From Punica granatum (Eukaryota > Streptophyta > Magnoliopsida > Myrtales > Lythraceae): 64,000 nt of DNA. Positions within the stretch are counted from its first letter, which is position 1; each line of letters begins with the position of its first letter. Shown here piece after piece: positions 46,735 to 59,252 of the stretch. The notes beneath the pieces are model-generated. The model saw only the letters and a list, made by a program, of their open reading frames with translations, searched no databases and was not told the DNA's origin. The stretch is taken from NCBI RefSeq assembly GCF_007655135.1, contig NC_045131.1, forward strand, positions 23,234,001 to 23,298,000, written 5' to 3'. A program made the translations under genes and the position numbers.

Positions 46735-48850
46735 AGCTCAACATGGAACAATAATATTTCTAAAAGAATTCAACCCAAAATATGATTCTCGTACATAAGA
46801 GATTGTATAGTTGCAAGTTGAAAATGCGTACCTATGATTTTCTTGTAGGTTTTGCATCAGGGGGAGCGCTTGATCTTAAACGAAGACACTACTTTGGCCG
46901 CACTATTGCAAGAATGATAAAACAACTTTATATATATCTTCAAAAGTTTTTATTTGTAGCGCTCTATCCCCGTCACTATATATAAGAAATTAACTCCTTA
47001 TTTTGTTAACTAATCTTTATATTTTAATACGATATTTTCTCCATCCTTTTACTTTCAATTATGTACATGATAGAGTTTTCCATCTTTAGAATAATACGTT
47101 ACGCTAACTAATTCCGGCATATATTATATTATTTAAGTATAATTGTTAAAATAATACACACACACACACACCCCGCAGCACCAGCACGAGCGCTTCTTTC
47201 ATTGTGTGGGGTTGGGCATTTACAATATGTACAGGAGGGTCACGGCTGGGTAGCAAGGCCGATTCCGCAAGATTCTATAAAAAAAAATGTAATTTGATTT
47301 TCTTTAAAATTTCGTAAGATTCTAATTTTCAAAAGATATTTTGGATAAATAATTTCAGAATATTTCGTTGATAATTTTATAACTTAAAATAATTAATTTC
47401 GGAAGATTTTGTTTAATTTCGGAAGATTTTTTTAAATTTCGGAAGATTTTGTTAATAATTTTATTACATAAAATAATTAAATTAAAAAATATAAATAAAA
47501 TAAAATAAATCGAGAAAATTTTATTCAGAAACAACTCTGTTTGGTTTCGCAATCAAATTTTAAGATTTTAACTCTAATTTTAACTCTACTCACTATACAA
47601 TAAAAATCAACTCTTCAAAGTCAAAAAGGTGGGCACCATACATAAATTCACATACAACTCTATTATACTCAATTCAATTTTTAATACTAAATTCTTTCAA
47701 CTATTCATTATTTTTTCACTTTTTCTCATAATTCAACAACACAATCATTATAACCCAATTAAAATCAAAACTCAACTCAACTCAACTCTAAAATCAAATA
47801 CACTAGTGTTCTGAGGCCATATGACCTCACATATATATATATATATATATATATATTTCTCTTATTTAATAATAAATTACCTTATATACTTTTTCCTAAT
47901 CATTATTACAATTAATTTTTTAATAATAAATTTCTTCATTTATTTTTTTTCGATCTCTATCTGTAGGTAAGCGGTTCCAAAATTTTAGAATCAAACCTTA
48001 CCATTCTAGGACTTGGAACCGGACCCTATATGATACCAAACCTTTCGGATATTTTAGAGGAACCTATATTTTATTTTTTCATTATGTACAATAATTAAAA
48101 TAAATAAAATCGAAAAAGATCTTACTCACATTGTCCAAAATAATAACATAATAAAACTGAACGTTGACAATAAAACTGGTCTCAACGAGTGGGGGAAGAC
48201 CAAAGATTAGAGATTCGTGATTTAGACATTGGAATTGAATTTTTCTTTTTCTTTTTTATTCAATCTTTATTATATTTATCGAATATGAGTAAAATATAAA
48301 ACAAAAAAGAAACACAGTCCAAGTACAGGGTCCTTAAATTATTATCCGAATCCTACCCTATTATTAGTTAGATCCACCTGGACCTCTACTCTAATGGGCA
48401 TATTCTTACCGATTCTAGGTATATCCGGTACTCGTCAACACCCCAAATAAGCAGGACAGATTTTGACTTGTTACCCCGATGTCACGCAACAGATTTTGCT
48501 TTAGTAGTCTCGCAACTGACTCGGCAATTGTTCGTTCTTCCCTACAAACTTATTCTTTAAGAAACATCTTTCATTTCTCAATGCACTAATGGTCATACAT
48601 GATTTTACGAATGTTATGCACCTCTATAACATATGACTATGAACACGACAGAATTTCTTTAAAATGGTGGGACGTAGCTGCAAGCATACAGGAGCTAGTT
48701 ATGGCGACCTAATTTCATGGGTATGACGGGCTGGAGCCCAACTGACAAGAGATGAGCACACCGAGTTCTGCCCAGGGAAGATTAGAGGGAGACCAGAGAG
48801 AGAGGCATCCCCAAAAAGAGCTGTGTACATTCCAGACTTCGATCAGTCGA
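46735..48850. other. Gene-free AT-rich stretch
   Basis: Contains a CA tract at 47155-47170, MITE copy B, and repeated TTTCGGAAGATTTT words at 47395-47450. No coding region seen up to the 3' side of the proteasome gene. Confidence 0.35.
47537..47801. mobile_element. MITE, copy B of the family at 762-1071
   Basis: 265 bp, starting CTGTTTGGTTTCGC and ending AAATCAAATAC. Flanked by ACT on both sides (47534-47536 and 47802-47804), consistent with a 3-bp target duplication as in PIF/Harbinger-type MITEs. Internal sequence matches copy A, apart from a private segment near 47612-47650. Confidence 0.65.
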
Positions 48851-49159
48851 GTGTGAAACTAATCGCTGAGAAAGCTTTTGCATAGTTTCAACCCTGTCTT
48901 TACTAGGCCAAAGTATATGCACAGCACTGGAGTTGTAATCAAAACAAATTTAAGGAGATTCCAACAAAAAGGAAAGCACCCGTCGAACATTAACAACTCC
49001 AATTCCAGTTCCAATAGATCTTCCTCAGAAAATAACACCAACACAAGAAGAAAGGTCAGAGGTTCTATATAAAACAGGCAACAGAATGTTCGCAGTTCTT
49101 TGCTAGGGCATGCATTAAGATCCTACAATAGCAAACCCGCATTTCTAGAGGGATGGTCT

Positions 49160-52100
49160 TTACCATGAACCTTCAGCACCGACCGTCGGGTTCTCGAAAG
49201 CTGAATATCCCCAGTGAGTCCTCAAGGAGTAGGGCTTATATGTAGTCACACCTTCTTCAGTAATTTTTGCCATCTGCGGTTAAAGATTTATGCATATTAT
49301 GTGCTTCAGTCACAAATTGTCCACCTTCACACATGCAATGTGAAAAAACAATACAATCGAATTATGTGCCAGAAGAGATGGAGCCCACCTGAAGCTTGTT
49401 GACTGCAGATCTGTCACGATAGAGCAGCACTTTCATGCATTTCTCCAGTAACTTGACACCATCTTCGAAGCTCATGTTTTCATGCCACTCCTCACGAAAA
49501 ATAGGCCGTGCGAGGTGGTTGCCAAACCCAGTGGCTACATGATTGTCCTCAAAATGAACACCAATCATGCTAACCTATGTAAAATGTGAGACAGATAGAT
49601 GAGGTTACATACAAGTAGCAAGTGAATTGATCATTTGACTTGGCTTAAGTCTGATGCACACCCAAACTCAAATACTTTTCGATCTTAAGTAGACAGCAAG
49701 CCAAGCTTTTCAATTGACTGAGCCGACAGGAGAGTAATACTCAGGTTGAGATGCTCACGAGCCTAATAGAGCTTCTTTGTTTGGATCAAGGGAAATGGAA
49801 GGAAAGGAAATGCAGGGGAAGCGGTGTTCATTATGAAGAATCCCATAGAAAATTCGCCCTTCCTTCCCCTCCCTTTCTCTCATTTTGCGATCCAAACGGA
49901 GGTAAGATAATTAAATCCCATATATACCCATTTCCAAGGTTATTTTAGTCCCAAGCTTAACTCAGGCCCAAGCTGCAGCAAATCTATCATGAGCTTTTAT
50001 AAAGTATAAGTTACGAATCTTTTCATTGTTTCTGATGGAAAAACCAAGTCATGGCAAATCAAGCACTAGCTTACCAAAAATCAATTCAAGCCATGGCTCG
50101 AGCTTAGAGAAAAATAATATTCAACCAAGCTCGAAGTTTCAATTTGAGTTTTGTAACTGGAGTCAAGCTGCAGCCTGATACTAAGGTTGACCCGCCTCTA
50201 GGGTATAGATTTGTGTTGCATTCCTGTTCGGGGTGGCTTAGGAGTATGTCAAGCCTACTTACCATGCCAAGGTATTTTTGTCCATTTTTCACTCCACCAA
50301 GGACCAGTGAGTTCCATAAGGGGTTGAACTTATTGCGCCTGTTATACATCACCCTTGTCAGATAGTTAAACACCTCTTTAGGCCCCAAGGAGTTCCCATC
50401 ATCCCACATGTTGTCATAAAGGCTGCATTTAACCAGCAAACCAAAACAAACCAAGTTAGATGGAAGTATAAGCAGCTTCTAGCTAAAAATTAAATAGGGG
50501 AGCATTGAAAACACATCGTAATCCAATTGCATTCAAGGTTATATATGCTTCATTTAATAGCAGGGACAAGAACCAACACAGGATAAATTATTTGACCTAT
50601 CACAAGATTTCAATGGCCTGTACCAGATGAATCCTTTTGACTTATGGAAGAAGATGTAGAGGAATAAGAAATCCTGTTAGCAACGATAAGTAAACAATGA
50701 TGAGCTCTTGCCCAAGCATTCCAGCTGAGCCCCGTTACTGGGGCTGAATAGACTAGCATAAGGGCTTGCCAGAGTAATATAGGCTGGGCGCCATTTTTCC
50801 TTTCTTGGGAATCATGCCTTCTTTTCTTAATTCAAATAAACAAATAAATAATTTTTAATGTTTAATAGTTAACTGCATGATTAGTATGGTCATTTGGATC
50901 TACCCGCAACAGTATAGCTTGGTGGCCTGACTGCTCTCTAGACACCAAACCAGGTCATTACCTGTCCCCTGGTCTCAAATCATCTCTTATTCAACTCGCA
51001 AATCCTATCCTATCTCGGCCAATAAATGTAGCCATGAGTTACTTACATGAGTTCATCTAGATAACGTAGAATTTCCTGAAAGTCGCTTAGTTCTCCACTT
51101 GCACCCAGAAGAGAATGTTTTCCTATGGGCTTGATCCGTTCCACACTCTTGTACCGCAAGGTGGATCCATATGAACCTGTCAGTGAAGAAAACATTCTCG
51201 TGACTCAGAGGAGGAGGAGACAAGCAATAAACACGAAATCTTCAGAGGTTGCGTTGAGTGATGGAAACCGGAGGCTTGGTGAAACAAACTACAGAAAAGA
51301 TAGCAGAATGAAGTAAAGTTCCAAATGAAAAAGTGCAAGCTGTTCATACAGTAACACAAATGTACCGCTTGAGAAGCTACGACACCAAATCGGCCTCAAG
51401 CCTTTCTCCGGTAAATGGCTAAGAAAGATGTTTTAATCCGTAGAGCTATAACTTTAGACAAGAGGCATTCTCCAGGTCTCTTTTGCAAGTTCTAAGGTTT
51501 GAATTAGCAGGTCGACTAGTGCAGTTCTATGGAAGCATAGGTTGCTCGATCATGGAACCGTACCAGGGGGCAACTACTGGCACCAACTAGGCAACATCAT
51601 AACCGCGGCTCTTCCGCTATCTTAGTTACGTACTAAGCTATTTTAATTTTTAAACTCTTGCTGTTTTAATCCGATGTTGAAACTCGTTCACAGTTTAAAG
51701 AAGTTTCGTTTTGTTACTCATTGTCACCCGAATTCCTAGCGCTCGGAAATTCCGGTACACAATTACTAAATCACGAGTACGATTTCAAACACGATCACAA
51801 AACAAAGGAAAAGCGAGAACAGACTATCGAATCTCCGGCGTCGTTCCCGATAGGGAAAGGGCTATGCAAGACGAGAAACTAACCTCCCATATCAGCGACC
51901 ATCAAAATCCCATCTTTGTACTTGATTGCCAACACCGAGGTCCCGGTAACGTACGGATACCTAGACAGCAACACAAAGGGGTGTGTTAGTTTGCGGCCGC
52001 CAGCCCAATTCGATAAAAACTAAACCCTAAAAGCTATACGGACGGGGCAATATCGGGGGGAGCTGGAGTGAGGAAGTAAATACAAAAATGCAGGATCATA

Positions 52101-52177
52101 GAGATTCCGTACAGGGTTCTCTCTGAATCATCTTCGGAGCTCGGTAGCTTGCCATCGCGCTGCTCTTGATGATCCAT
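49160..52177 (-). CDS. PBG1: 20S proteasome subunit beta-7 (plant PBG1 type), 6 exons
   Basis: Six minus-strand exons join in frame into 243 codons plus stop: 52177-52113, 51960-51884, 51176-51047, 50422-50263, 49574-49389, 49273-49160. All introns are GT-AG. Motifs in order: VTGTSVLAIKYKDGILMVAD, MGGSYGSTLRYKSVERIKPI, KHSLLGASGELSDFQEI, DNMWDDGNSLGPKEV, VMYNRRNKFNPLWNSLVLGG, MIGVHFEDNHVATGFGNHLA and YRDRSAVNKLQ. This is the non-catalytic beta subunit at position 7 of the 20S core ring (Arabidopsis PBG1, about 246 aa). It helps assemble and join the two half-proteasomes and does not carry the active-site threonine set of beta-1, 2 and 5. The N-terminal ~24 residues are the propeptide-like part. 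A CTT-rich tract lies in the leader at 52267-52244. A MITE sits in intron 4. Confidence 0.95.
49777..49899. mobile_element. Small MITE in intron 4 of the proteasome gene
   Basis: A 123-bp segment with perfect 9-bp terminal inverted repeats (GTTTGGATC at 49779-49787, GATCCAAAC at 49889-49897). Purine-rich inside the left end (GGGAAATGGAAGGAAAGG) and pyrimidine-rich inside the right end. It lies between exons 4 and 5 and does not touch the splice sites. Confidence 0.6.
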
Positions 52178-52243
52178 CTGTTTGAAATTACAAGGCAATA
52201 GTCTGAGCGATCGGACGAGCTGACAGAAGGAGACGAGTCCGGG

Positions 52244-52267
52244 GAAGAAGAAGAAGAAGAAGAAGAA
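52244..52267 (-). promoter_or_regulatory. CTT-repeat in the proteasome gene 5' leader
   Basis: A GAA tract on the plus strand, read as (TTC)n on the gene strand, ends 67 bp upstream of the ATG. Pyrimidine-rich CTT repeats near start sites are frequent in plant leaders and promoters. Confidence 0.5.
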
Positions 52268-52279
52268 AACAGTGACTGA

Positions 52280-52531
52280 CTTTGCCTGCTGAACAAGCCA
52301 GACTGAATCGTGGGCCGAGATTGACGGGCCCCACTTGGGCTTTGACTGCTGGCCCGATCCTGGCCCGTATATTTACAAATTGGAACTGAACTGGGCCGGT
52401 CCATCAGATTGTCGGATAGTGGAACCTTGCCTTTTTGATTTATCTACATCTACATCCAATCTATATCTAATCTATATTACAAAAAGGGAAAAGGTGGAAA
52501 ATGGGGTAAAATATTCTCCTTCCAATCCATC

Positions 52532-52571
<40 letters not shown>

Positions 52572-55500
52572 AAGTAAAATTGACTGCACTTTGCATTGAA
52601 TAAGGTTATAGTTAGTGGGGTTAAAATGATAAGTTCATATCCTACCGAAAAAATGATAAATTTATAATTATGTAACAATAAAATATTTTATTGAATATTA
52701 TTATATAACATATATTGAAAATCAATTAATTGATCATATATAGGACTAAATTTAAATATATGAGAAATTGAGTATAAAAATGTAAAAATAAAATTTTAAG
52801 AGAAATTTTAAAAAAAACTAAATAAGTTAATTAGGCCAAGTTCATCAAAGATTATTATTCCAAGATTATTGTGTGTAATTTTAAATAATTTTTTGATATT
52901 TTTATGATTCTTAAGAAGCAAATTATTTTTGAAATATATATAATTATTACATAATTAAAATAAATGCATGAAAAGATGAAACCACATATAATAGAAAGAA
53001 AGGACACCAAAAAAGATTATCTTTTTTATATAAAAATTTCCCAAAAAATAATAACAAATCATTTAATTCTACAAACTTATGGTCATATAATTAAAATTCA
53101 CTCCTACACTAATAAATGATCTCTCATTAGTTAATGAAATTCTAAAAAGTTTAAGGAAGATGGTTTAATCAAGTGAATTTCATTTATTTAATAGGATGTT
53201 AACCTCATTTCTATTATAAATTAAAATTGTTATTATTATTTATGAACTTATGATCATATAAAAAATTAAATAAGGATGTCACTAAATTTGCATATTTTAA
53301 AAATGGATCATGAAGGAAATATATATGAACTTATCATAAGGATGTCATCTACAACAAAAATCTCTCAAATATACTTGCTATTAAATAAATATATAATGTA
53401 ATGCTTACAAATTAGGATTGTTTGTTGCAAAATATATATTGAATCATGCAAAACTAGTCTAATATTTAGTTATTGTATGAAATTTGAAATTAATTATTAA
53501 AAATATTGTATTGTGTTAAGAAGCCAATATATTTTCCAAAATTCAGTATATTTGTTACAAAAATGATATATAAATGTTCAAGCTCATATATAAAAATATA
53601 ATTTAAAAAGTTATGATTTTATAAATGAAAATTATTATGATATAGCATCATGAACTTAAACTCATAGACAAAATAAAAAATAAATTTTAAAAATAAGAAT
53701 CTCATAAATATTATTTTAAAAAACAAGTGGAATGAAGTTTTATTCTATTTATTAAACTTGATATATGTCAATCTATATTGATAATTAACAAAAATATAAT
53801 GATGCAATAAATTGAAATAAGTAGTTTCAAAATATTATTACGATAATTTTTTGCTATGTGGCAAAAATAATTAACTTACTATAATTTTTAACAACAAAAT
53901 GTTAAGATAAATATTTGAAATTATAATTAATAATTGAAAACTTTTATTATTTTTAATTAGACAATTTGTGTTTCAAAATATAAATAATTTCAATAAGAAA
54001 TGGTATAGGAATATATATAGTACTACTTGTGTTATATTTCAGATTTGTTGATTATATATATTCTTCACTGTTTGAGATGAACCTTATTGGACACGTAGTT
54101 AGTTTACTGATATTATTTCTGAGAATTTCAGTGTGAAAGTAACGAGAAAATGACTTCATTTTTAATGGCTATAACTGCAGGCCCGTCAAAGTCATAATCG
54201 GCTTTGTATCGGACGAATAGAAACTAGCACATACAAATAGATTATCGTGGGGCTTTTTGTCCTCAATTCAGCAGTTGAATCCGTGCCACAAGGTCTGTTC
54301 TCCTGCTCTCTATCAATCCGATTGACATTTTGTTTCATTGAGTCTATGTTCATCTCTTGGTGCAATCTATAATGTTAGGTTTTGTTCACTCAAACTCCAA
54401 ATTTGGTTAGGGTTTAGGATATCTATTGGCATTACGCATTAACCTGTTGTTTACTCACTCATTTCTTGTGTTCTTTTGCAATTTTTTGTGCTTTCATAGA
54501 GCTGTTGTAGAAGCATCTTCATGTTTCTTCTTCTTCCTCTTCCCTTTATTCTGTCCCTGCTTCTAATGTTTCTTAATTATTATCGAACTGATTCCGGCTT
54601 TCGGCTGGGTATATTTGCATAGTTCATCCCAAGAAGAGTACCCATGTCCTGCAATTTAAGATTGTCTAATTTCTTCAATAATTATTCGAGTATGCTTATA
54701 AAGTCCCACTGGGAAGCGGGGCTTCGTTTCTAGTTACAGTAAACAACTATTAAAGGTTCATGTAAATGTACGGGTTCCACATGTCCATCTTTATTTTATC
54801 CTTTAACTTAAACAAATTTAAAAAAGGGCACTAAAGAGGAAAGTGAAGAGATAAAGACGAAGGTGAAGAGATTGTTAGGCGGCATGATACCTTTTTATTG
54901 GCTTACTTACTTGAAAAAAAGTGCGATCTTTGCATTTCCTAAATATAATACATCTTTTCATTAAAAATATATACCTTTTTATTGGCTTATTTACTTGAAA
55001 AAACGCAATTTTTACATTTCTTAAATATAATATATCTTTTCAGCAAAATATATATATACATATATATATATAATACAACTTTTGAAAAATAATATAAAAA
55101 TGGACGAGTTTTGCATTTTTTTTCTAAATATAACATGAGCTTTAGAAAGTAGTATATAAAAAGCACGACATTTGAATTTTTATTAAATACAGCACGACCT
55201 TTAGGTTTAGTTACGCATTTATCATAATATAAATTATTCAGTCAAATTATAATGATAACAGCTAACATAGAGCTAACGGTGTCAAGTGACAGAACACGAT
55301 TGGATGAGAGACCCTACATAATTGGACAATAATAGCTAACATGGAGCTAATTATGTTGTGCCACATTGTATCGTTAACGCCCGCTAACTGTTATCTTAAC
55401 ATTTGACGGAATAGTTGACGTCGTACTAGAATCACAACTCAACCTGAAAGTCGTGCACTCCTATGCTATTTTTTAAAGGTCGTGATATATTTGAGAAAAA

Positions 55501-56520
55501 GTGTAAAAATTGTGCATTTATATGCTAGGTAAAAGTCATGCTATATTTAAAAGAAAAATGCGAATGTCATGCCTTTGTGTGCTATTTTCAAAAGGTCATA
55601 CTATATTAAAAAAAAAAGTAGAAAAATCGTATTTTTTTAAATGTAATTAACCCCTTTTTATTTACCTTATAATGCTATGCTCGAGTCCATTCGTTCACGT
55701 TATTGTCCCCTTTTTCTTTTTAATTTACTTTTTATTTTTATTTAAATTTTTAACAATTAAAAAATTAAGATGGTAAAATACTTTAGTTGGGGCTGTTCGA
55801 TTTAGCCAATTTTACAAGAAATTCTCAAACTAGTGCCCAATTTTTTTGGGCAGGTAACTATTGTCCAATTTTCGGTGTGTATCCATCCCAGTATCCAAAA
55901 GTTTATTGGGCTCTCACTAATCCAATTCAAACCGGGTCAACACTATTGTCCAATTTTATTTGCCTCATCTTTTCATATGATATCTGTTAGAGAATGAAAC
56001 ATTTATTTCGCGATACAGATGTGAATTTAGGCATTTAGATAATTGAAAGATATATATGATTTACTTTACTAACATATTCGAGTTCCTATGTTTTCTTTCT
56101 AATGAATAGATGGATGCTCATATAATTTTCTATTTCCATATTTACAATGTGCAATTTTTATTTTCAATTTGATGTTGTTGACGATTATTTTCATTCACTC
56201 CGTCTTCTCAATATCTTTTCATATCTAAAAAAGAAAAAAAGAAGAATCTCAAATAGTAGGGGCAAAATGATGAATTAACTCAAGAACGTATAATGTTTCA
56301 ATACACTCTTTTATATTCTCTTGATATAGTGATAGTGTATGATATATGTGACAAAATGTTTCATATATATATATATATGTTTCATATATATATATATATA
56401 TCAAATATAAAAATGGTATCATATCAAAAAGATTATATATATTTCATGATATGTAATAACATTTTTTTACGTAGTAGCTAATTTAATAAACTTAAAATGT
56501 TATAATATTCGCAATAATAA
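52280..56520. other. Gene-free, very AT-rich stretch
   Basis: (CA)n-(TA)n at 52533-52571, then AT-rich DNA without ORFs. At 54130-54300 composition becomes promoter- or leader-like, and a possible splice donor (ACAAGGTCTGT) lies at about 54292, but no coding exon follows. From 54880 to 55650 several diverged copies of a module (TTTCCTAAATATAATA, TGAAAAAAnGTGC, CGTGCnnTTATATGCTA) recur in tandem. Confidence 0.4.
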
Positions 56521-56526
56521 TATATC

Positions 56527-56559
56527 ATCCCGCGGGGTCGCGCGGGTGTTCTCACTGGT
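56527..56559 (+). mobile_element. Helitron-like 3' terminus
   Basis: Strong GC hairpin CCCGCGGGGTCGCGCGGG in otherwise AT-rich DNA, then 8 bp, then CTGG (56555-56558) followed by T. This fits the Helitron pattern of a hairpin near CTRR with insertion before T. The element body would extend to lower coordinates. No 5' end was identified. Confidence 0.55.
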
Positions 56560-56919
56560 TTTATAACAATTAAAGTAGGTCCCGTTCATGCACATTATGA
56601 AGCCACATGTCACCTCTTTATTTTCTTTATTTTTCTTATTCATTGTTCTATTCGTTGTGGTTTTTAAAAAAACTTAAATTAACTACGCGAATTAAACCTA
56701 TTAAAATTTTCCAAAACTTCCAATTTATTAATAAATACACCTAACGTTGTAACAATTTCGATTTCTTATTAAAATAACAAGACAAATTCTCTCATGCATT
56801 CAAATGTATGGTGTTATGATCTTAAATAACTTGATTTTTTTAAAAATGATATGAAGTGTAATATAGTACAACAAAATTATATATAAATATAGACATAACT
56901 AATTAATTATAATTATAAG

Positions 56920-57095
56920 CATTGTTATCAGAACCGGACCGGACCGGCCGGTTCGACCGGTCGGACCGAAAACCGACACTATGTCCGGTCCGGTTCGCTT
57001 GAAAACCGAAATTGCAGCTTTGAACAGCCGGACCCATAAACCCATGAACCCGTACCCCTTCCGGTTTATCATTCGGTCCGGTTCTGATAACACTG
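56920..57095. mobile_element. hAT-type MITE with 8-bp target duplication
   Basis: 176 bp with terminal inverted repeats CATTGTTATCAGAACCGG and (complement of right end) CAGTGTTATCAGAACCGG. The inner 19 bp are perfect. Flanked by ATTATAAG on both sides (56912-56919 and 57096-57103). CA.TG-type ends plus an 8-bp duplication define hAT. GC-rich GGACCGGACCGGCC and TTCGACCGGTCGG blocks lie inside. The related unit at about 60440 has the single, uninterrupted ATTATAAGCAT site. Confidence 0.85.
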
Positions 57096-57162
57096 ATTAT
57101 AAGCATACCAAAATTTATTAATTTATTTGTTTGATTATTTATTTAAGATTATAAGGGGAATA

Positions 57163-57594
57163 TGATGCGAACCTCGACGAATCTGCCGCGAGACCTAACA
57201 ACAATAGAATGAGATCAAACCTGGGATTGTCCAATGAAGGTTTCAAGGATAGGGAATATTGACTCGATAACTATAAAGAGCCACAAACCAATATTATAAA
57301 CGGAATATTGACCCGCTAGCTATAAAGAGCTAGAAACCAATATTATAAATGTCGGGCATCACAAGTTATCACACTTGCAATATCTGCAAAGTTGCTGAGC
57401 AACAGCTCGGAGAAAATCTCTCTCACAAAATTGAATGAAAACTTATATGTCTTTTCTAGGGAGGCCACATGTCTATTTATAGAGAGATACTAGTTGATAA
57501 CCTAAATGAGCTAATGGGCTTGACTAAAATAAATCCTAAGTGTAATGAATCCAAAATGAAATAGGCCAAAGTAATTGAAAAGCAACTGAATTCA
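57163..57594 (-). repeat. 3' LTR of the composite element
   Basis: 432 bp; on the minus strand it starts TGAATTCAGTTGC after the short purine run AAAGGG and ends CGCATCA. It contains an internal duplication of GGAATATTGAC/AACCAATATTATAAA blocks (57260-57345), also present in the partner LTR. Confidence 0.75.
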
Positions 57595-58389
57595 GCCCTT
57601 TGAACTGGGATCATCTTCTAAATATATTTCTAGGATATGAACGGTCGTAGCTTCTTGTTCCACATGCAGCCCGCCTAAGAGCTCGACTTCTCCTCCATGG
57701 ACATGCAAGAACAGCCTTTGCATGGCTTGTTGGATTCGCTTGGCTCGTGCTCTTGTACTTGCTCTAGCTGGCACATGCTTATCCCAAAGCTCGCCTTCAT
57801 GCCTGACCCTGTCATCCTGGGATTCTTCCTCAAGCTCGTGCAAAGGGTTCTCTAGCTGGATTATATCATTCCCCCTCTCTTCAAAAAGATTCGTACTCGA
57901 ATCTATGACAACTGACTTGATTGGTGACTTTTCTGGGGGCATTTGCTCGAGAAAGACGTTCTTGAATTCCTCACTTTTCTCGCCAATGGGCCGCTTGATT
58001 TGAAGTTGCTCTTCCTCCATTTGGTTAGGTGGAAGTGGCAATAGCGTTGCGCTCCGACCATCGCTGTCCAGGAATTGAGAAGCAATATGAACATTCTCTT
58101 TGCCGTTGGGTTGAAACTTGTTTGTGAGTTTCTCTTTTATTAGCTTCAAGGCTATTTTCTCTTCCTTTTTCGTTGAAGAACCCCATTTCAATTTGTAAGA
58201 GGATGAACCAAAAGTTTCGTCATAGCCATCTAGCAACTGTTCAATCCGCTTGTCTCGCCTTTCCAACCGATCGTAAATCAAATCAACCATCACATTCATG
58301 CGCTCAAATTGTTGCTGCATATCTCGGATAATCATGTTGTAATTAGTTCCTCTGTTATTGTGATCATTTCCACTGCTTTCTTGTGGCAT
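57592..58389 (-). CDS. 265-aa hybrid retroelement protein (gag-like start, pol-like tail)
   Basis: An uninterrupted ORF. The N-terminal part resembles plant gypsy gag starts (MPQESSGNDHNNRG, then a QQQFERMNVMVDLIYDRLER coiled coil). The middle is charged and of low complexity with FLEQMPPEKSPIKS. The C-terminal part has RASTRARAKRIQQAMQRLF, the short conserved tail seen at the very end of many gypsy polyproteins (TRARAK-type). No protease, RT or integrase lies between, so the ORF looks like an internally deleted polyprotein that stayed in frame. Its stop codon, TGA at 57594-57592, is formed by the first three bases of the 3' LTR. An intact frame may mean recent activity or selection, or simply youth. 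Confidence 0.6.
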   Translation of the reverse strand: MPQESSGNDHNNRGTNYNMIIRDMQQQFERMNVMVDLIYDRLERRDKRIEQLLDGYDETFGSSSYKLKWGSSTKKEEKIALKLIKEKLTNKFQPNGKENVHIASQFLDSDGRSATLLPLPPNQMEEEQLQIKRPIGEKSEEFKNVFLEQMPPEKSPIKSVVIDSSTNLFEERGNDIIQLENPLHELEEESQDDRVRHEGELWDKHVPARASTRARAKRIQQAMQRLFLHVHGGEVELLGGLHVEQEATTVHILEIYLEDDPSSKG

Positions 58390-59238
58390 TACGAAATCTG
58401 CAAGTGAAACTTTAAAAGATAGAGATGGACCTCACAACCACTCGCTCACATGTTTGCACTCAAATTAATGTCACTCAACACTCGTGTTTCACTTAATTTT
58501 AGACTTTTACCCTCAGTTATACTCACCACTCTTACCTTTTTTTTTCTCTTTAGATTTTCTCCTCAAAGTTCATAAGAAACTAAGCAATTCAATTACAAGA
58601 GTAAGATCAATTGATTAGCCCAAAGCACTTATAATCATTGATTTCAAAAATTGAATCAAATTTAGGATCCAAACCTAAATGAGAAAAGAAATAATGTGAT
58701 AGATGAAGTTAACAAAATAACTGAGATGTACAAGGAAGATTTGTGGGAATAAGGAAATAAGATATTTATGAAAAGTATCGAAATGGAAGGAATGAATGAT
58801 TCTAAGAGACAAAAAAAAGAAATATGATAGGAAAATATTCAATTTAAAGAAAACAATATTAGATTTCTCAACTGCACTTTATATGACAGTGGTCCATCAA
58901 AGTAAATAAAAATATATAAAGGAAGGTAATTTAGGGATAGTGGCAGATATGGAAGAAAATAACAGTAAATTTTTGAAAGTCCCTACTTTACTTGATTAGC
59001 AGAGGTATATCTAAGAAAGCTTGTATCACCCCAAAAGTAAAGATTTCCCAAACAGTTGCCCTTTCCTTTTTTTTTCTTTCTCCTTTTTTTCTATGTATTT
59101 TTTTGGACGAATTTTCTTGTTTTTTTTTGTTTTTTATGTTTTTCAGACCTTTTCGGAACAACAATAAGTCTTTCCACAATTTGTCGAACCCTAGGACAAG
59201 AACGAAATAGGATAGGTGAAACCTGGATTGGAGCCAAA

Positions 59239-59250
59239 GCTCTGATACCA
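59239..59250 (-). other. tRNA-Met primer binding site of the composite element
   Basis: The complement is TGGTATCAGAGC, a perfect match to the plant initiator tRNA-Met primer site. It lies 2 bp inside the LTR that starts at 59253. This fixes the element's orientation as minus. Confidence 0.9.
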
Positions 59251-59252
59251 AA

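Noticed and set aside
54130..54300. First exon of an unseen gene
   Set aside because: The leader-like composition and possible donor are suggestive, but no ORF or second exon follows within several kb.
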